From assembly GCA_019634415.1 (NCBI GenBank), contig JAHQVJ010000005.1:25955-89954 (forward strand): 64,000 nucleotides of DNA. The letters run 5' to 3'. The stretch is from Myxococcales bacterium. Its GTDB lineage: Bacteria > Myxococcota_A > UBA796 > GCA-2862545. Positions 1-9,586 of this stretch are shown piece after piece. The notes beneath the pieces are model-generated. The model made no database searches. It was not told the origin of the DNA and saw only the letters and a list, made by a program, of their open reading frames with translations. The first letter of the stretch is position 1; every line of letters starts with the position of its first letter. Made by a program: the position numbers and the translations under genes.

Positions 1-369
1 CTGGCCAACGACGACGACGGGCGCGATCTGCAGCTGGCCTACCGCCTCGCCGAGATCGCGTCTCACCTGGTCCAGCTCCCGCCCCACTCCATCCTGCCGC
101 CCCTGGGCGCCGCCGAAGACAGCGTCGCCACCGGCCTGCGCTCGGGGCTGTCCGCCGAGGGCATGGGCGATGCCAATCGCCAGCTTATGCAGGTGTTCCA
201 GTTCCTGGGCGGCCGCTACGTGCCCGAGGCCAGCCACAGCTTTCCGGTGTGCAACGACCCGGCACCCAAGGAGCACATCGAGCGATGGCAGTGGTTCTGT
301 GGCCAGGTTCGTCGCGGTCGAAAGGACGCCGACGCCCTCTGGCCGCAGATCGTCGATCCCCCGAGCTAG
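1..369 (+). CDS. 3' end of an unidentified gene
   Basis: The frame is open from the first base of the window to a TAG at 367-369, so the N-terminus lies outside. The visible 122 residues are soluble-looking, with a helical segment (LQLAYRLAEIASHLVQL) and a C-terminal part holding two cysteines (FPVCNDP, WQWFCGQV). I do not recognise the family. The gene converges on the purine operon, whose last stop is 16 bases away, with no obvious terminator between them. Confidence 0.6.
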   Translation: MANDDDGRDLQLAYRLAEIASHLVQLPPHSILPPLGAAEDSVATGLRSGLSAEGMGDANRQLMQVFQFLGGRYVPEASHSFPVCNDPAPKEHIERWQWFCGQVRRGRKDADALWPQIVDPPS

Positions 370-385
370 CCCTGGGTTCACAGCC

Positions 386-949
386 TTAGTGAACCAGCGG
401 CGACTCTCGCACCGGCACCGCGGACGGCAGCCCAGAGGCGTACCTCACGCGCATGTCGCGCCGACGCCCCAGGCTCCACCACCGCCCCAGCCCCGACGGC
501 ATCGGATCTCCAGCCTCCGCCGATCGCACGAGCTCCGTGTCCTCCTGCAGCTGACCGTCCGTACCGAGCAGGACCTGCCAGTGGAACCAACGACAGTCGG
601 ACCACTCCAGGAAGGCCAACCCCACCGGCACGGGTGGAGCGTCACTCGGCGACGCGGGCGCACGGTGCCGAAAGGTACCCGCGATCCCTACGGCCATCGG
701 CGCCCCCAGTCCGCCCACCTCGGAGCGGGACAGTCCCGCCAGGAACGGGGTCAGGCCCAGCCGCGATCGTGCCACCGTGCGCAGATCCATCAGCTCCGTG
801 CGCTCGGGGCGCACCACCACCGCCACCGGTGCCGCGGAGCCGCGCTCCAGCGCCGTCCTCACGAGATCCGCCAGATACTCGCCCTCCGAGGCGGCGTCCG
901 CCGTCGCCGATCGTTCGATGGCGCGCACCGTCAGCTGCATGGGCGTCAC
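386..949 (-). CDS. hypothetical protein, last gene of the purine operon
   Basis: The predicted protein is 187 residues from a GTG at 949 that overlaps the purD stop as GTGA, which suggests translational coupling; an ATG at 940 is the alternative start. No signal peptide or membrane segment is visible. The middle has hydrophobic beta-strand-like runs (APVAVVVRPER; VGLAFLEWSDCRWFHWQVLL). I do not recognise the family. The 386-1606 frame stays open upstream, but that part is antisense shadow of purD and is excluded. Confidence 0.6.
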   Translation of the reverse strand: MTPMQLTVRAIERSATADAASEGEYLADLVRTALERGSAAPVAVVVRPERTELMDLRTVARSRLGLTPFLAGLSRSEVGGLGAPMAVGIAGTFRHRAPASPSDAPPVPVGLAFLEWSDCRWFHWQVLLGTDGQLQEDTELVRSAEAGDPMPSGLGRWWSLGRRRDMRVRYASGLPSAVPVRESPLVH

Positions 950-2199
950 CCAGCCCCCACGTCGGTGCGGAACTGCGCGCCCTCGAAGCGCCATCGCGCC
1001 ACCGCGTCGTAGGCGTGACGCCGGGCCTCTTGCAGATCCCCGCCCACACCGGTGATCCCCAGCACCCGGCCGCCGTTGGTCCGCAGCACGCCGTCGCCCC
1101 CGCGGGTGGTCCCCGCATGGAACGCCACCACGGAGGGCACGTCGGGCGGCTCTGGAATCGGCCGCCCCTTGTCGGAGGTGACCGGGTAGCCCGCACTCGC
1201 CAGCACCACGCAGCAGCTCGCGCCCTCTCGAAATCGGGGCGAGCCATCCGGCAGGCGCCCCGCCGCAGCGCCGCGGAGCCAGGTGAGCAGGTCGTCGTCC
1301 CACAGCGCCATCAGCGCCTGGCACTCCGGATCTCCGAAGCGCACGTTGAACTCCAGCAGCTGCGGCCCGTCTTCGGTCAACATGAAGCCCGCGAAGAGCA
1401 CGCCCCGAAACGGGCTGCCGCGACGCGCGAGCTCCTCGATGACCGGCTGGTGCACCTCGCGCACGAGCCGCGCCGCGCCCTCGTCGTCCACCAGGGGGCA
1501 TGGAGCGTAGGCGCCCATCCCACCGGTGTTGGGTCCCTTGCCCCCGTCGAGCAGCTGCTTGTGATCCTGCGCACTCGGCAGGGCCACCGCTCGCGCGCCA
1601 TCGCACAGGGCGAACACGCTCACCTCGGGACCCACCAGGAGGTCCTCGAGCACGATCCGCTGTGCCGCGTCTCCGAAGCGTCGCCCCATCTCCTCGAGGG
1701 CCGCCCGAGCCTCGTCGGCCGTCTGGCAGACCACCACTCCCTTACCCTGGGCGAGCCCATCGGCCTTCACCACCACCCGACCCTGCTCGCAGCGCCGCAG
1801 CGCCTGCTCCCACGACACCGGATCCGAGCGGTCCGCCACCACGGCGCGTGCAGTGGGAACGCCCACCGCCGCACAGATCTCCTTCGTGAAGGCCTTGCTG
1901 CTCTCGAGCCGAGCCGCCGCGCGGACGGGGCCGAAGCACGGAATCCCCGCCTCGGTGATGGCGTCTGCCAAGCCCTCGGCCAAGGGCTGCTCGGGCCCGA
2001 CCACCACGAGGTCGGCCTGAACGCTCTGGGCCAGCGCCACCTGCTCCGCCACGGTGGACGCCGACCTCAGCGTCACCCCCTCCGGCCAGCCGGGGTTCGG
2101 GTGCGTCACCAACAGCTCGATCGAGCTCGGCGACTGCGCCAGACGCCAGGCCAGCGCCGCCTCGCGCCCACCGCCACCCACCAGCACCACGCGACTCAT
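946..2199 (-). CDS. purD: phosphoribosylamine--glycine ligase (GAR synthetase)
   Basis: PurD joins phosphoribosylamine and glycine with ATP to make GAR, the second step of de novo purine synthesis, in the cytoplasm. The 417-residue protein has normal family length. It shows the N-terminal [18 protein letters not shown] nucleotide fold, the ATP-grasp motifs [15 protein letters not shown] near residue 143 and [10 protein letters not shown] near 225, and the metal-binding [12 protein letters not shown] near 280. Its ATG overlaps the stop of the upstream IMP cyclohydrolase gene (ATGA), and its stop overlaps the next gene's start (GTGA). Confidence 0.97.
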   Translation of the reverse strand: MSRVVLVGGGGREAALAWRLAQSPSSIELLVTHPNPGWPEGVTLRSASTVAEQVALAQSVQADLVVVGPEQPLAEGLADAITEAGIPCFGPVRAAARLESSKAFTKEICAAVGVPTARAVVADRSDPVSWEQALRRCEQGRVVVKADGLAQGKGVVVCQTADEARAALEEMGRRFGDAAQRIVLEDLLVGPEVSVFALCDGARAVALPSAQDHKQLLDGGKGPNTGGMGAYAPCPLVDDEGAARLVREVHQPVIEELARRGSPFRGVLFAGFMLTEDGPQLLEFNVRFGDPECQALMALWDDDLLTWLRGAAAGRLPDGSPRFREGASCCVVLASAGYPVTSDKGRPIPEPPDVPSVVAFHAGTTRGGDGVLRTNGGRVLGITGVGGDLQEARRHAYDAVARWRFEGAQFRTDVGAG

Positions 2200-2786
2200 A
2201 CGTCCTGCCCGTCGTCATAGGCGGCGAGCCACGCCGTGATGACCGTGTCGTAGTGAGCCGTGTGGCGGAAGGCCTTCACGGCCAGCTCGCGCCGCAATGC
2301 GTCGTCTGCCCCGCCCGCGCCGATCGCCGCACCTACCCGCTCGTAGTCGTCCGGATCCACCACCACGGTGACGTGGGCATGGTTCTTGGCAGCCGCCCGC
2401 ACCATCGTGGGCCCACCGATGTCGATCGTCTCCACCGCCTCCGACAAGCTAGCGCCGCGGCTCGTCACCTCCTCGAAGGGGTAAAGATTGACGACGACCA
2501 CATCGATCCATGGAATGTCCAGGTCCGCAGCCTGGGCCGCGTGCCGGTCACGGTCGCCCAGGATACCGCCATGGACCTTCGGATGGAGCGTCTTCACGCG
2601 GCCATCCATCATCTCAGGAGCGCCCGTATACGAGCTGACATCCAAGATCTCGAGGCCTGCCTCCCGCAGAACCCTGGCTGTCCCACCTGTGGACAGTAGT
2701 GTGAAGCCGGCCGTCGCCAAGACTCGCCCGAGTTCGGGCAGTCCTCGTTTGTCCGATGTAGAGAGCAGCGCGAATCGCGCAGTCAT
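2196..2786 (-). CDS. purH: stand-alone IMP cyclohydrolase (PurH N-terminal domain only)
   Basis: The 196-residue protein matches only the N-terminal MGS-like cyclohydrolase domain of PurH, which closes the ring of FAICAR to give IMP. Signature stretches are [39 protein letters not shown] and [16 protein letters not shown]. The protein stops just after [12 protein letters not shown], the linker where bifunctional PurH continues into the AICAR transformylase domain (about 520 residues in total). ATG at 2786 is preceded by a GGAG ribosome site. The stop overlaps the purD start, so the short form is built into the operon. The transformylase must be encoded elsewhere. Confidence 0.93.
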   Translation of the reverse strand: MTARFALLSTSDKRGLPELGRVLATAGFTLLSTGGTARVLREAGLEILDVSSYTGAPEMMDGRVKTLHPKVHGGILGDRDRHAAQAADLDIPWIDVVVVNLYPFEEVTSRGASLSEAVETIDIGGPTMVRAAAKNHAHVTVVVDPDDYERVGAAIGAGGADDALRRELAVKAFRHTAHYDTVITAWLAAYDDGQDV

Positions 2787-2915
2787 CCGTCCCCCTTCTC
2801 CATTTCCTCGTGTGGCCGACAGGGCATGCGGCATGCCGTGAAACGTCATGTCCGTTGACGCCGACAGGCCGCCCATACTAACGTCCGCCAAGTCTCCGGG
2901 CGTCCGAGAGAAACG
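2787..2915. promoter_or_regulatory. divergent intergenic region
   Basis: This 129-base gap separates the leftward purine operon from the rightward pseudokinase/ABC operon, so promoters for both must lie here. A near-palindromic GCATGCGGCATGC occurs around 2824-2836. I could not assign -35/-10 elements or a riboswitch fold. Confidence 0.4.
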
Positions 2916-5900
2916 ATGCTCCTCCCAAAGAAGGTCGGCCCGTTCACCCTCATGCGCAAGCTGGATGCTGACGGCGCGGCTGAAGCCTACGTCGGTATCC
3001 TCGACGATCCGGCAGGAAAGCAGATCGTAGCTCGCCGGATCCCGCCGCCCGTGGCGCGGGACCCCAACCGGATGGCCTCGGTTCGCGCACGGATTCGCGA
3101 TCTCATGGCGGTGCGGCACCCGAGCTTGGTGCCCGTGCTCGATCTGGTGGAGGTGGACGGAGACGCCTGGCTGGTGGAGGACTGGCTGGAGGCGCTGGAG
3201 CTCCGAGACATCCTCGCCTACTGCGCCCGTAGCAACGTGGGCCTGCCCCACAACGTCTACCTCAACCTGGCCACCCAGGTGTGCAACGGCCTCGAGGCGC
3301 TGCACAGCCGTGCTGCCGCCCACATGGGCGAAGATCACGTGCTCCACCTGTCGCTGTCGCCATCCTCCATCCTGGTCTGCGCCGATGGACGGGTGCTGCT
3401 GTCGCGCTACGGCATCACCGCCTCCCCCACCACCACGGGCAGCTCGTCGTCGGGCTCGGTGGGCGACGACATGGAGTACCTCTCTCCGGAGCAGACCCAC
3501 ACCGATCAGCGCCTCACGCCCGCCTCCGACATCTTCTCCCTCGGAGCAATCCTCTACGAGCTGCTCACCATGCGGCCCATGTTCCGGGCCGAGAGCAACC
3601 TGCAGACCATCCACAAGGTGCGACGGGCCGAGGTCACCACGCAGCTGCTCGAGGTCAAGGAGCTGCTGCCGGGGCTCGACAAGGTGCTGTTCCGCGCGCT
3701 GTCGCTGAATCCCAGGCACCGCTACCAGCGCGCCTTCGTGCTGCGCGAGGACCTGCGCGGCCTGATGGCCGGGTTCTCCTTCTCCGACATCGAGTCGGTG
3801 ACCACGGCGTTCCTCACGCCGATCTTCCGCGATCTGACCCAGGGCGTGCTGAACGAGAGCACCGCGGATCCCGCCACCTTCCGGACCGACAACGCTCAGT
3901 TCATCATGCCCGACGATCCTCCGTCGCAGGACACGATGCTCACCGCGATTCCGAATGCGGTGGACCTGGACGAGCAGGTCACGGAGGTCAAGCGTGACGA
4001 TCGCCTCGCCGAGTGGACGCAGCGGCCCAACCCGGGCCCCATCTCCCACACCGGCGCGACGGACGCCGAGCTCGACGCGATGGCCGAGGAGAAGACCGAC
4101 GACGGTCGGCACGACGATCCCATCCTCTTCGAGGAGAGCGACACCCAGCTCAAACGTGAGCCGGAGCACGCGCCGTCCACTCGCAGAGGGCGGTCCAAGG
4201 CGGTGCAGTTCACCATCCAGGATCCCGTGGCCCCCGCCTACTCGCGCTCCGCTCAGGAAGAGTCGGAGCCCGTGGGCCTGGACGTCGGCTTCACCTCTCC
4301 GCTGAGGCCCGCGCGCAAGCCGAGCCCCACCCTGGCTCCCCTCGACGAGGCAGTGGACGACCACGACACCAATGTGAGCACCACGGCAGGCCAGGACGGT
4401 CCCCTCCCCGTGCCACCGGGCGCCTGGGGTGGCTCTGGTGGATCGGGCCCCTCCACGGAGTGGGGTCAGACCACCTGGGAGAAGCGAGGCACGTCTCCCG
4501 ACCTCGACCCCACCGACGGTGCCGTGGCCACCGCCGAGCCACCCTCGCCGCTGCTGGTGCCGCCGGGCTCACCTCGGGCCGGCCCCGTTCCCAGCGACCT
4601 GCGACCCACCGACCATCACACCGGTGAGTTCGTCAAGGGCAGCCTCCGGCCCCCCACTCGCAAGCCCGAGCTGGACGGTCCCCCCACCGATGCCATCGAG
4701 CCCACAGCCTCGGCACGCTGGGCCGAGGTGGCCCCCAACGAGGAGACCCAGAACCCACCCACGCTCACCGTGAACCCGACGGCGAGCTTCGTGGAGTCCA
4801 CGCAGGACCCCCACACGGTGCGCTCCAAGGTGCCCCTCTACGACGACCTCCCCGCGCAGGCTCCTGCACCCGGGGAGGCCGAGGGCACCGCCTGGCTGAA
4901 GAACCCCGCGTCGTCCGCCCCGCTGGGCGACGAGCTGACGGCCCGTGGGCACATGCCCTCGCAGGACAAGACCGTCGCGCAGGCATCCCCTCCACAGGGA
5001 ACGCTCATTCCTCCCGAGGAGCCTCTGCTCCCGCCGCCCGAGCCGCAAGGGGAGACCTGGTCCGCGGCACCTGCTGGGGAGCCACTCGGCGGCGCGCGTG
5101 TGGCCCCCTCGCCCGCCGTGTACGGCGTGGAGGAGGGAGAGGAAGACGACGCTCCCGCCTGGGCACCCTACGCCGTGGCCGGAGCCATGGTGGCCGCGCT
5201 CTTCGCCGGACTGCTGTGCATCGGGGTCGGGATCGGCGGACCCATGGTGCTCGACTCGCTGTCGAGCAACTCCACGGCAGAGGTGCGAGGTCTCGAGCCC
5301 ATCGAGGGTGCCGCGCTGCCGCAGGAGGGTCTGGGTTCCGCCGAAGCAGCGGAGCCCGACGCGCCGGAGATCGAGGTGGCCGAGGTGGCCGCAGAGCCAG
5401 AGCCGCTCCCCCCTCCACCCAAGCCCCAGCCCACCGCTCCGCGACCCACGCCGCAGGAGACCTACGAGGCGGTGGTCCGCACGACCTCACCCCCGCCCAA
5501 GCCACGGCCGCGGCCCCAGCCGACGGGCGGCCTCAGCACGGCACGTCCAGCGCCTGCACCTGCACCTGCACCTGCACCGGTGCTGATGCCCTCGCCTTCG
5601 GATCCGCCGCCGCCGCTGCCCATGCCCATCCTCGCCGACGAGGGCACGGCGGACGCCGCCCCCACGCCACCTCCCCCCGACATCGACGGCCTGTTCGACC
5701 CTGCGGGGTCCCCCGCTGCTCCAGCGCCGCCGCCCGACGACCTCGACCGGTTGAGCACCTCCGCCTTCAACGGCAAGCTCTCCGCGGGTGAGCAGGAGCA
5801 GCTGGCACAGGTGGCCACGGACGACCCCGACTTCACGCGCGCGCGCACCCTGCTCTACCTGGATGCCAAGGCCCGCGACGACGCCAAGGCCCGCCAGAGC

Positions 5901-6275
5901 CACATCGCGCTGCTGATGACGCTTCCCGCCAACCGGTACAACCCCGTGTTGCTGGTGGAGGAGGCACAAGAGGCAGCAGATCGGGAGGACTGGCCCGCCG
6001 CCTTGAAGTCCGCGCGCTCCGCCGAGCAGCACTGGGCGCGCATCCCTCCAGAGCTCGTCTACACGCGCAAGGCCCTGATCTACGAGATCATGGCGTCGTC
6101 CCACACCGGTCAGTTCTACGCCTCCGAGGGCACCGAGGTCGAGATGCTCGATCAGGCGATTCGTGACTGGGAGCGGTTCCGCGCACACGTGAGCACGAAA
6201 GATCGTCCAGAGCTCATTCAGCGTGCCGACAAGAAGCTGGAGAGGCTGCACGGAATCAAGAAGCGGGTGGAGTAG
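2916..6275 (+). CDS. membrane-anchored pseudokinase with TPR-like tail
   Basis: The 1119-residue protein begins with a Hanks-type kinase fold (about residues 7-290). The APE/F-helix region is intact ([22 protein letters not shown]), but every catalytic motif is degenerate: the VAIK lysine is Arg (IVARRI), HRDxKPxN reads [12 protein letters not shown] reads SRYG, and the glycine loop is LDADGAA. It should bind or scaffold rather than phosphorylate. A long acidic/Pro-rich linker leads to a membrane segment at about 750-778 ([20 protein letters not shown]). A Pro/Ala-rich, periplasm-side stretch and a helical, TPR-like C-terminus follow. It is the first gene of a nine-gene operon that includes a peptide-type ABC importer. 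Confidence 0.85.
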   Translation: MLLPKKVGPFTLMRKLDADGAAEAYVGILDDPAGKQIVARRIPPPVARDPNRMASVRARIRDLMAVRHPSLVPVLDLVEVDGDAWLVEDWLEALELRDILAYCARSNVGLPHNVYLNLATQVCNGLEALHSRAAAHMGEDHVLHLSLSPSSILVCADGRVLLSRYGITASPTTTGSSSSGSVGDDMEYLSPEQTHTDQRLTPASDIFSLGAILYELLTMRPMFRAESNLQTIHKVRRAEVTTQLLEVKELLPGLDKVLFRALSLNPRHRYQRAFVLREDLRGLMAGFSFSDIESVTTAFLTPIFRDLTQGVLNESTADPATFRTDNAQFIMPDDPPSQDTMLTAIPNAVDLDEQVTEVKRDDRLAEWTQRPNPGPISHTGATDAELDAMAEEKTDDGRHDDPILFEESDTQLKREPEHAPSTRRGRSKAVQFTIQDPVAPAYSRSAQEESEPVGLDVGFTSPLRPARKPSPTLAPLDEAVDDHDTNVSTTAGQDGPLPVPPGAWGGSGGSGPSTEWGQTTWEKRGTSPDLDPTDGAVATAEPPSPLLVPPGSPRAGPVPSDLRPTDHHTGEFVKGSLRPPTRKPELDGPPTDAIEPTASARWAEVAPNEETQNPPTLTVNPTASFVESTQDPHTVRSKVPLYDDLPAQAPAPGEAEGTAWLKNPASSAPLGDELTARGHMPSQDKTVAQASPPQGTLIPPEEPLLPPPEPQGETWSAAPAGEPLGGARVAPSPAVYGVEEGEEDDAPAWAPYAVAGAMVAALFAGLLCIGVGIGGPMVLDSLSSNSTAEVRGLEPIEGAALPQEGLGSAEAAEPDAPEIEVAEVAAEPEPLPPPPKPQPTAPRPTPQETYEAVVRTTSPPPKPRPRPQPTGGLSTARPAPAPAPAPAPVLMPSPSDPPPPLPMPILADEGTADAAPTPPPPDIDGLFDPAGSPAAPAPPPDDLDRLSTSAFNGKLSAGEQEQLAQVATDDPDFTRARTLLYLDAKARDDAKARQSHIALLMTLPANRYNPVLLVEEAQEAADREDWPAALKSARSAEQHWARIPPELVYTRKALIYEIMASSHTGQFYASEGTEVEMLDQAIRDWERFRAHVSTKDRPELIQRADKKLERLHGIKKRVE
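5550..5578 (+). repeat. hexanucleotide microsatellite encoding Ala-Pro repeats
   Basis: CCTGCA-type units are repeated about four times inside the pseudokinase gene and encode an (Ala-Pro)n run in its Pro-rich linker. Such tracts can change copy number by slippage; a change of whole 6-base units keeps the frame. Confidence 0.6.
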
Positions 6276-6277
6276 CC

Positions 6278-6745
6278 ATGTCGAGAATGCCCCTCTGGGT
6301 ACCCACGGCGGCCGTGCGTCTACTGACGCTCGTATCGCTGGCGGCCCTTGCTCTCCCTGCCACGGGATGGGCTGGCAAGCATCGCATCGAAGGCCTGGTG
6401 GTCGATCGGAACGGACAGCCCCTCCCTCGTGCGGTGGTGTCACTGACCCCGGGCAACGTGTTGCTCGTCACGGACCGTGAGGGTCGCTTCCTGATCGACT
6501 ACCTGCGCGAAGGCGACGGCAAGCGCACACGGCTCACCAAGAAGTCCCAGTACACGATCGAGGTCTTCAAGGTGGGGTTCCACACCTTCACCCACGACAT
6601 CAGCTACAAGCGAGGCCCATACGAGGTCGACGCCGTCACCATGGTGGAGGAGACCATCGACATCACGGACCTGCCGGAGAACCTGGACCCGCAGCTGTAC
6701 AGCCGTCCGACGCAGTCCTCCGGCGCCACCTACGAGGGTCAGTAG
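6278..6745 (+). CDS. exported carboxypeptidase-regulatory-like domain protein
   Basis: A 155-residue protein with an N-terminal signal peptide (hydrophobic core LLTLVSLAALALPATGWA, likely cleaved after AWA/GWA). One CarboxypepD_reg/CNA-B type beta-sandwich domain follows: HRIEGLVVDRNGQPLPRAVVSL, then TDREGRFLIDYL. Such domains usually mediate protein or surface contacts. The start is 2 bases after the pseudokinase stop and the next gene starts 4 bases after its own stop, so it is cotranscribed and probably works in the periplasm with the surrounding TPR proteins. Confidence 0.8.
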   Translation: MSRMPLWVPTAAVRLLTLVSLAALALPATGWAGKHRIEGLVVDRNGQPLPRAVVSLTPGNVLLVTDREGRFLIDYLREGDGKRTRLTKKSQYTIEVFKVGFHTFTHDISYKRGPYEVDAVTMVEETIDITDLPENLDPQLYSRPTQSSGATYEGQ

Positions 6746-6749
6746 CGCG

Positions 6750-8084
6750 ATGATCGTCCAGGCATTGTTGCTCATCGGATGCACCGGCACGGAGGCCGTC
6801 GACGCCACTTCAGCGGAGCCGTCGTCCGACAAGGGGCCCTCCCTCACCCAGTTCGGCTGGATCTCGGAGGTGGTGCTCGATCCTCCGGCGTTCGCCGCCC
6901 TCACCGAGGGGGACGCACGCGCTGGGTGGGTCGCCATGCACGCCCACGACTACCCCGCGGCCGTGCAGGCCTTCAGCGACGACCCTGCGGCCAGGGCGCG
7001 GGGAGAGCTGGCCCTCGGCTTGCTCTACGCCGATCTCAACCGCGTGAGCGGGCTGGCCTACGAGTCGCTCTTCTCCGAGTGGGACGAGCGAGGCACGCTG
7101 CCCAAGGGCAACGAGCCGCCCCTGGTCGCCGGCCTCGCGTCGTACTGCTCCGACGGGAGCACCACCGTGACCTGGGCGCAGCGGATCACCGAGGGCACCG
7201 GGCTTCCGCTGGCCCAGGCGCTGATGCAGAACCGCACGCCCTTCGAGGTGGCCAGCAGCGACGCCTTCGGGCGACGTCTCGCCATCCATCGAGCCGCACG
7301 TAGCAGTGCGGACGTCCAGCCCCTGCTCGACGTCGCGGGCGCGCCGGTCACCACCCGCGAGGTCAAGGACGAGGAGTTCTCGCGCACGTTCTGGGATCCT
7401 TGCCTGTATCGCACGCTCAGCGACCACTGGGTGGACCGCGTGGTGCACGGCCTGCGGGGCTCCAGCTGGAAGGAGATCGTCGCCTGGGCGAAGCGCGACA
7501 CCGGTCTGACCGGACGCATCTTCGCCGCCTGGCCCACGTCCGAGGACCTCACCAGCGAGGTGGCCAGCTCGGACCACCCGGGTCTGGTGGGGGCGAGGTC
7601 TCCCCTGCTGCGCAAGCTCGGCGTGGGCACCAATGCGGTGTCCAGCGACGACGCCGAGCAGGCGCGGGGCATGGTGCGTGTGCTCGATACCGGTCTCGCG
7701 AACTGGCGTGATCAGCTCCTCGAGCTCTCCGACGAGGACGGTCGCGCCCTGCTCAACGATCTCCGCCTGATCCATCGGTTCCGGCAGGAGTGGTTGGTCA
7801 CTCGCGCGCGGCTCGCTCTGGAGAGCAATCGCCCGCGCCAGGCCCTGGCCTACCTCGAGCTCGGCCGGGACGCGTCGGAGGGAATCGGGCCGGCGAACGG
7901 CCCCTCCCTGATGGCACTCATGGCCGAGGTGCAGCTGCGGCTCGGCCACACCCGCGAGGCTCTCGATGCGCTGCAGGAGCTCACCGAGGTCTACCCAGAG
8001 ATCGTCGGCCTGAAGGAAGTCGTGGGGGACCTGGCGGTTCTCAGGGGCCTCGACCGTCAGGGCGACAGCAAGGAGAATCAGTGA
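6750..8084 (+). CDS. TPR-like lipoprotein in ABC importer operon
   Basis: The 444-residue protein starts with a very short lipoprotein signal (MIVQALLLIGC, lipid Cys at 11) without the usual positive n-region. The remainder is alpha-helical, with TPR-like stretches such as HDYPAAVQAFSDDPAARARGELALG and PRQALAYLELGRDASEG near the C-terminus. It has no enzyme motif. It lies immediately before the solute-binding protein gene and overlaps its start (GTGA), so an accessory role at the membrane for the importer is a reasonable inference. Confidence 0.78.
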   Translation: MIVQALLLIGCTGTEAVDATSAEPSSDKGPSLTQFGWISEVVLDPPAFAALTEGDARAGWVAMHAHDYPAAVQAFSDDPAARARGELALGLLYADLNRVSGLAYESLFSEWDERGTLPKGNEPPLVAGLASYCSDGSTTVTWAQRITEGTGLPLAQALMQNRTPFEVASSDAFGRRLAIHRAARSSADVQPLLDVAGAPVTTREVKDEEFSRTFWDPCLYRTLSDHWVDRVVHGLRGSSWKEIVAWAKRDTGLTGRIFAAWPTSEDLTSEVASSDHPGLVGARSPLLRKLGVGTNAVSSDDAEQARGMVRVLDTGLANWRDQLLELSDEDGRALLNDLRLIHRFRQEWLVTRARLALESNRPRQALAYLELGRDASEGIGPANGPSLMALMAEVQLRLGHTREALDALQELTEVYPEIVGLKEVVGDLAVLRGLDRQGDSKENQ

Positions 8085-9586
8085 GCGGAACCTTCGTCGC
8101 GTGCCTCATGGCGACCATCGGCATGGCCAACCCGCTTCGGTACGCCGAAGACCGTGCTCCGGCCATCGTGAACCCCCTGTTCGCGACGACCATGAGCGAA
8201 GCGCGCATCGACGAGCTCGTGTTCGAGGGCCTGTTCGCGGACGACCTGGAGCTGAAGTCCGCCGGTCGTCTGGCCGAGAGCTTCGAGCTGTCGGCCGATC
8301 TGATGTCGATGAAGATCCGGCTGCGCCGCGACGTGGTCTGGCACGACGGTGAGCCCTTCGACGCCGACGACGTCGTCTTCACCATCAGCGCGTACAAGGA
8401 CCCCTCGACGGCTTCGAGCGAGGCAGGTCGCGTGACCTGGGTCAAGGAAGCCATCGCGATGGATCCCTACACGGTGTTCCTGACCTTCACGGACCCCGAG
8501 TACGCCCCACAGGACAAGCTCCACTTCAAGATCCTACCCACCCATCGCTTCGGCGGAACGCCCGTCAAGCGAACCCACAACTTCCGTACCCAGCCCGTGG
8601 GGACCGGTCCCTTCAAGGTGGTGTCCTTCAACGAGGACAACTCCATCACGCTCGCACGGCACGAGCGCTACTGGAACGCCGCGAAGGTCGACGAAGTGGT
8701 GATGCGGGAGGTCTCCGACAAGAACTACCAGGCCAAGCTCCTCACCTTCGAGTCGCTGGAGACGCTGATCCGGGTGCTGCCGCGCGACCTCGCCACGCTG
8801 CAGAACGATCGAAAAGTGGAGCTGTACCCCTACCAGACGAATTCCTGGTGGTATCTGGGCTACAACCTGCGTCGGAAGTCGCTGCGCAGCGAGAAGGTCC
8901 GGCGCGCCATCGCTTCGATGATCAACGTGGACGATCTGCTCGCTCCCATCGGCACCGGGGATCGGGTGAGCGGCCCGTTCGTGCGCAGCTCGCCGTTCTA
9001 CAACCACGACATCGCGCCGATGTCCCACGATCCGGATCGGGGAGCCGAGCTGCTCAACGACGCGGGCTACACCTTCGATGGGAGCTCCTGGGTCGACAAC
9101 AAGGGCAAGCAGCTCACCTTCAAGCTGGTCACCCTGCGCAACCTAGAGACCGCGATGGACGTGGTCATCAACATCCAGTCGCAGCTGCAGTCCAAGGGCG
9201 TGGCGGTCGAGCCCGAGTTCCTCGGTGTCGCCGAGTACCGACAGCGCGTGTGGCGCAACAACGACTTCGACATGATCCTGTCGCAGTGGTCCTTCGACCG
9301 CAGCGAGGACATCTACGAGCAGTTCCACTCGAGCGGGAGCCGCAACTTCATCGGCTACGCCAACCCCGAGGTGGACCGCATGCTCGTGGCGGCGCGAGAT
9401 GCAGTGGATCCACAGAAGAAGAAGGCCGTCCTGCGTGACGTGCATCGGATCGTGGCCACGGACCAGCCGATGGTGTTCCTCTGGACGCTGGACTCGTACG
9501 CGGCGCTGTCGACGAAGGTCAAGGGCGTGACCGTGCACCCGTTCTACTTCTTCACCTGGGCATCGGACTGGGCTTTGCAGAAGTGA
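8081..9586 (+). CDS. oligopeptide-type ABC transporter substrate-binding protein (SBP family 5)
   Basis: The 501-residue periplasmic binding protein belongs to the Dpp/Opp/Nik family. Family features are the N-terminal ARIDELVFEGLF segment, VVWHDGEPFDADDVVFTI, GTGPFKVVSF, YNLRRKSLRSEKVRRAIA (the conserved loop where this family reads NxxxPPFDDxxVRQA), and a C-terminal VDRMLVAARDAVDPQKKK. The GTG start at 8081 overlaps the previous stop and has AAGGAG just upstream. The signal sequence is short (GTFVACLMATIGMA). The long open frame upstream of 8081 is a shadow of the previous gene. The substrate cannot be told from sequence. Confidence 0.92.
   Translation: MSGTFVACLMATIGMANPLRYAEDRAPAIVNPLFATTMSEARIDELVFEGLFADDLELKSAGRLAESFELSADLMSMKIRLRRDVVWHDGEPFDADDVVFTISAYKDPSTASSEAGRVTWVKEAIAMDPYTVFLTFTDPEYAPQDKLHFKILPTHRFGGTPVKRTHNFRTQPVGTGPFKVVSFNEDNSITLARHERYWNAAKVDEVVMREVSDKNYQAKLLTFESLETLIRVLPRDLATLQNDRKVELYPYQTNSWWYLGYNLRRKSLRSEKVRRAIASMINVDDLLAPIGTGDRVSGPFVRSSPFYNHDIAPMSHDPDRGAELLNDAGYTFDGSSWVDNKGKQLTFKLVTLRNLETAMDVVINIQSQLQSKGVAVEPEFLGVAEYRQRVWRNNDFDMILSQWSFDRSEDIYEQFHSSGSRNFIGYANPEVDRMLVAARDAVDPQKKKAVLRDVHRIVATDQPMVFLWTLDSYAALSTKVKGVTVHPFYFFTWASDWALQK

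Noticed and set aside
950..1606. Leftward open frame extending the 386-949 gene into purD
   Set aside because: Antisense-frame shadow of purD with composition-biased Arg/Gly/Ala text; the GTGA overlap gives a better start.
2787..4364. Long leftward open frame upstream of the IMP cyclohydrolase
   Set aside because: It is antisense to the pseudokinase gene, lacks family features and precedes a well-placed ATG with GGAG; it is an artefact of GC-rich sequence.
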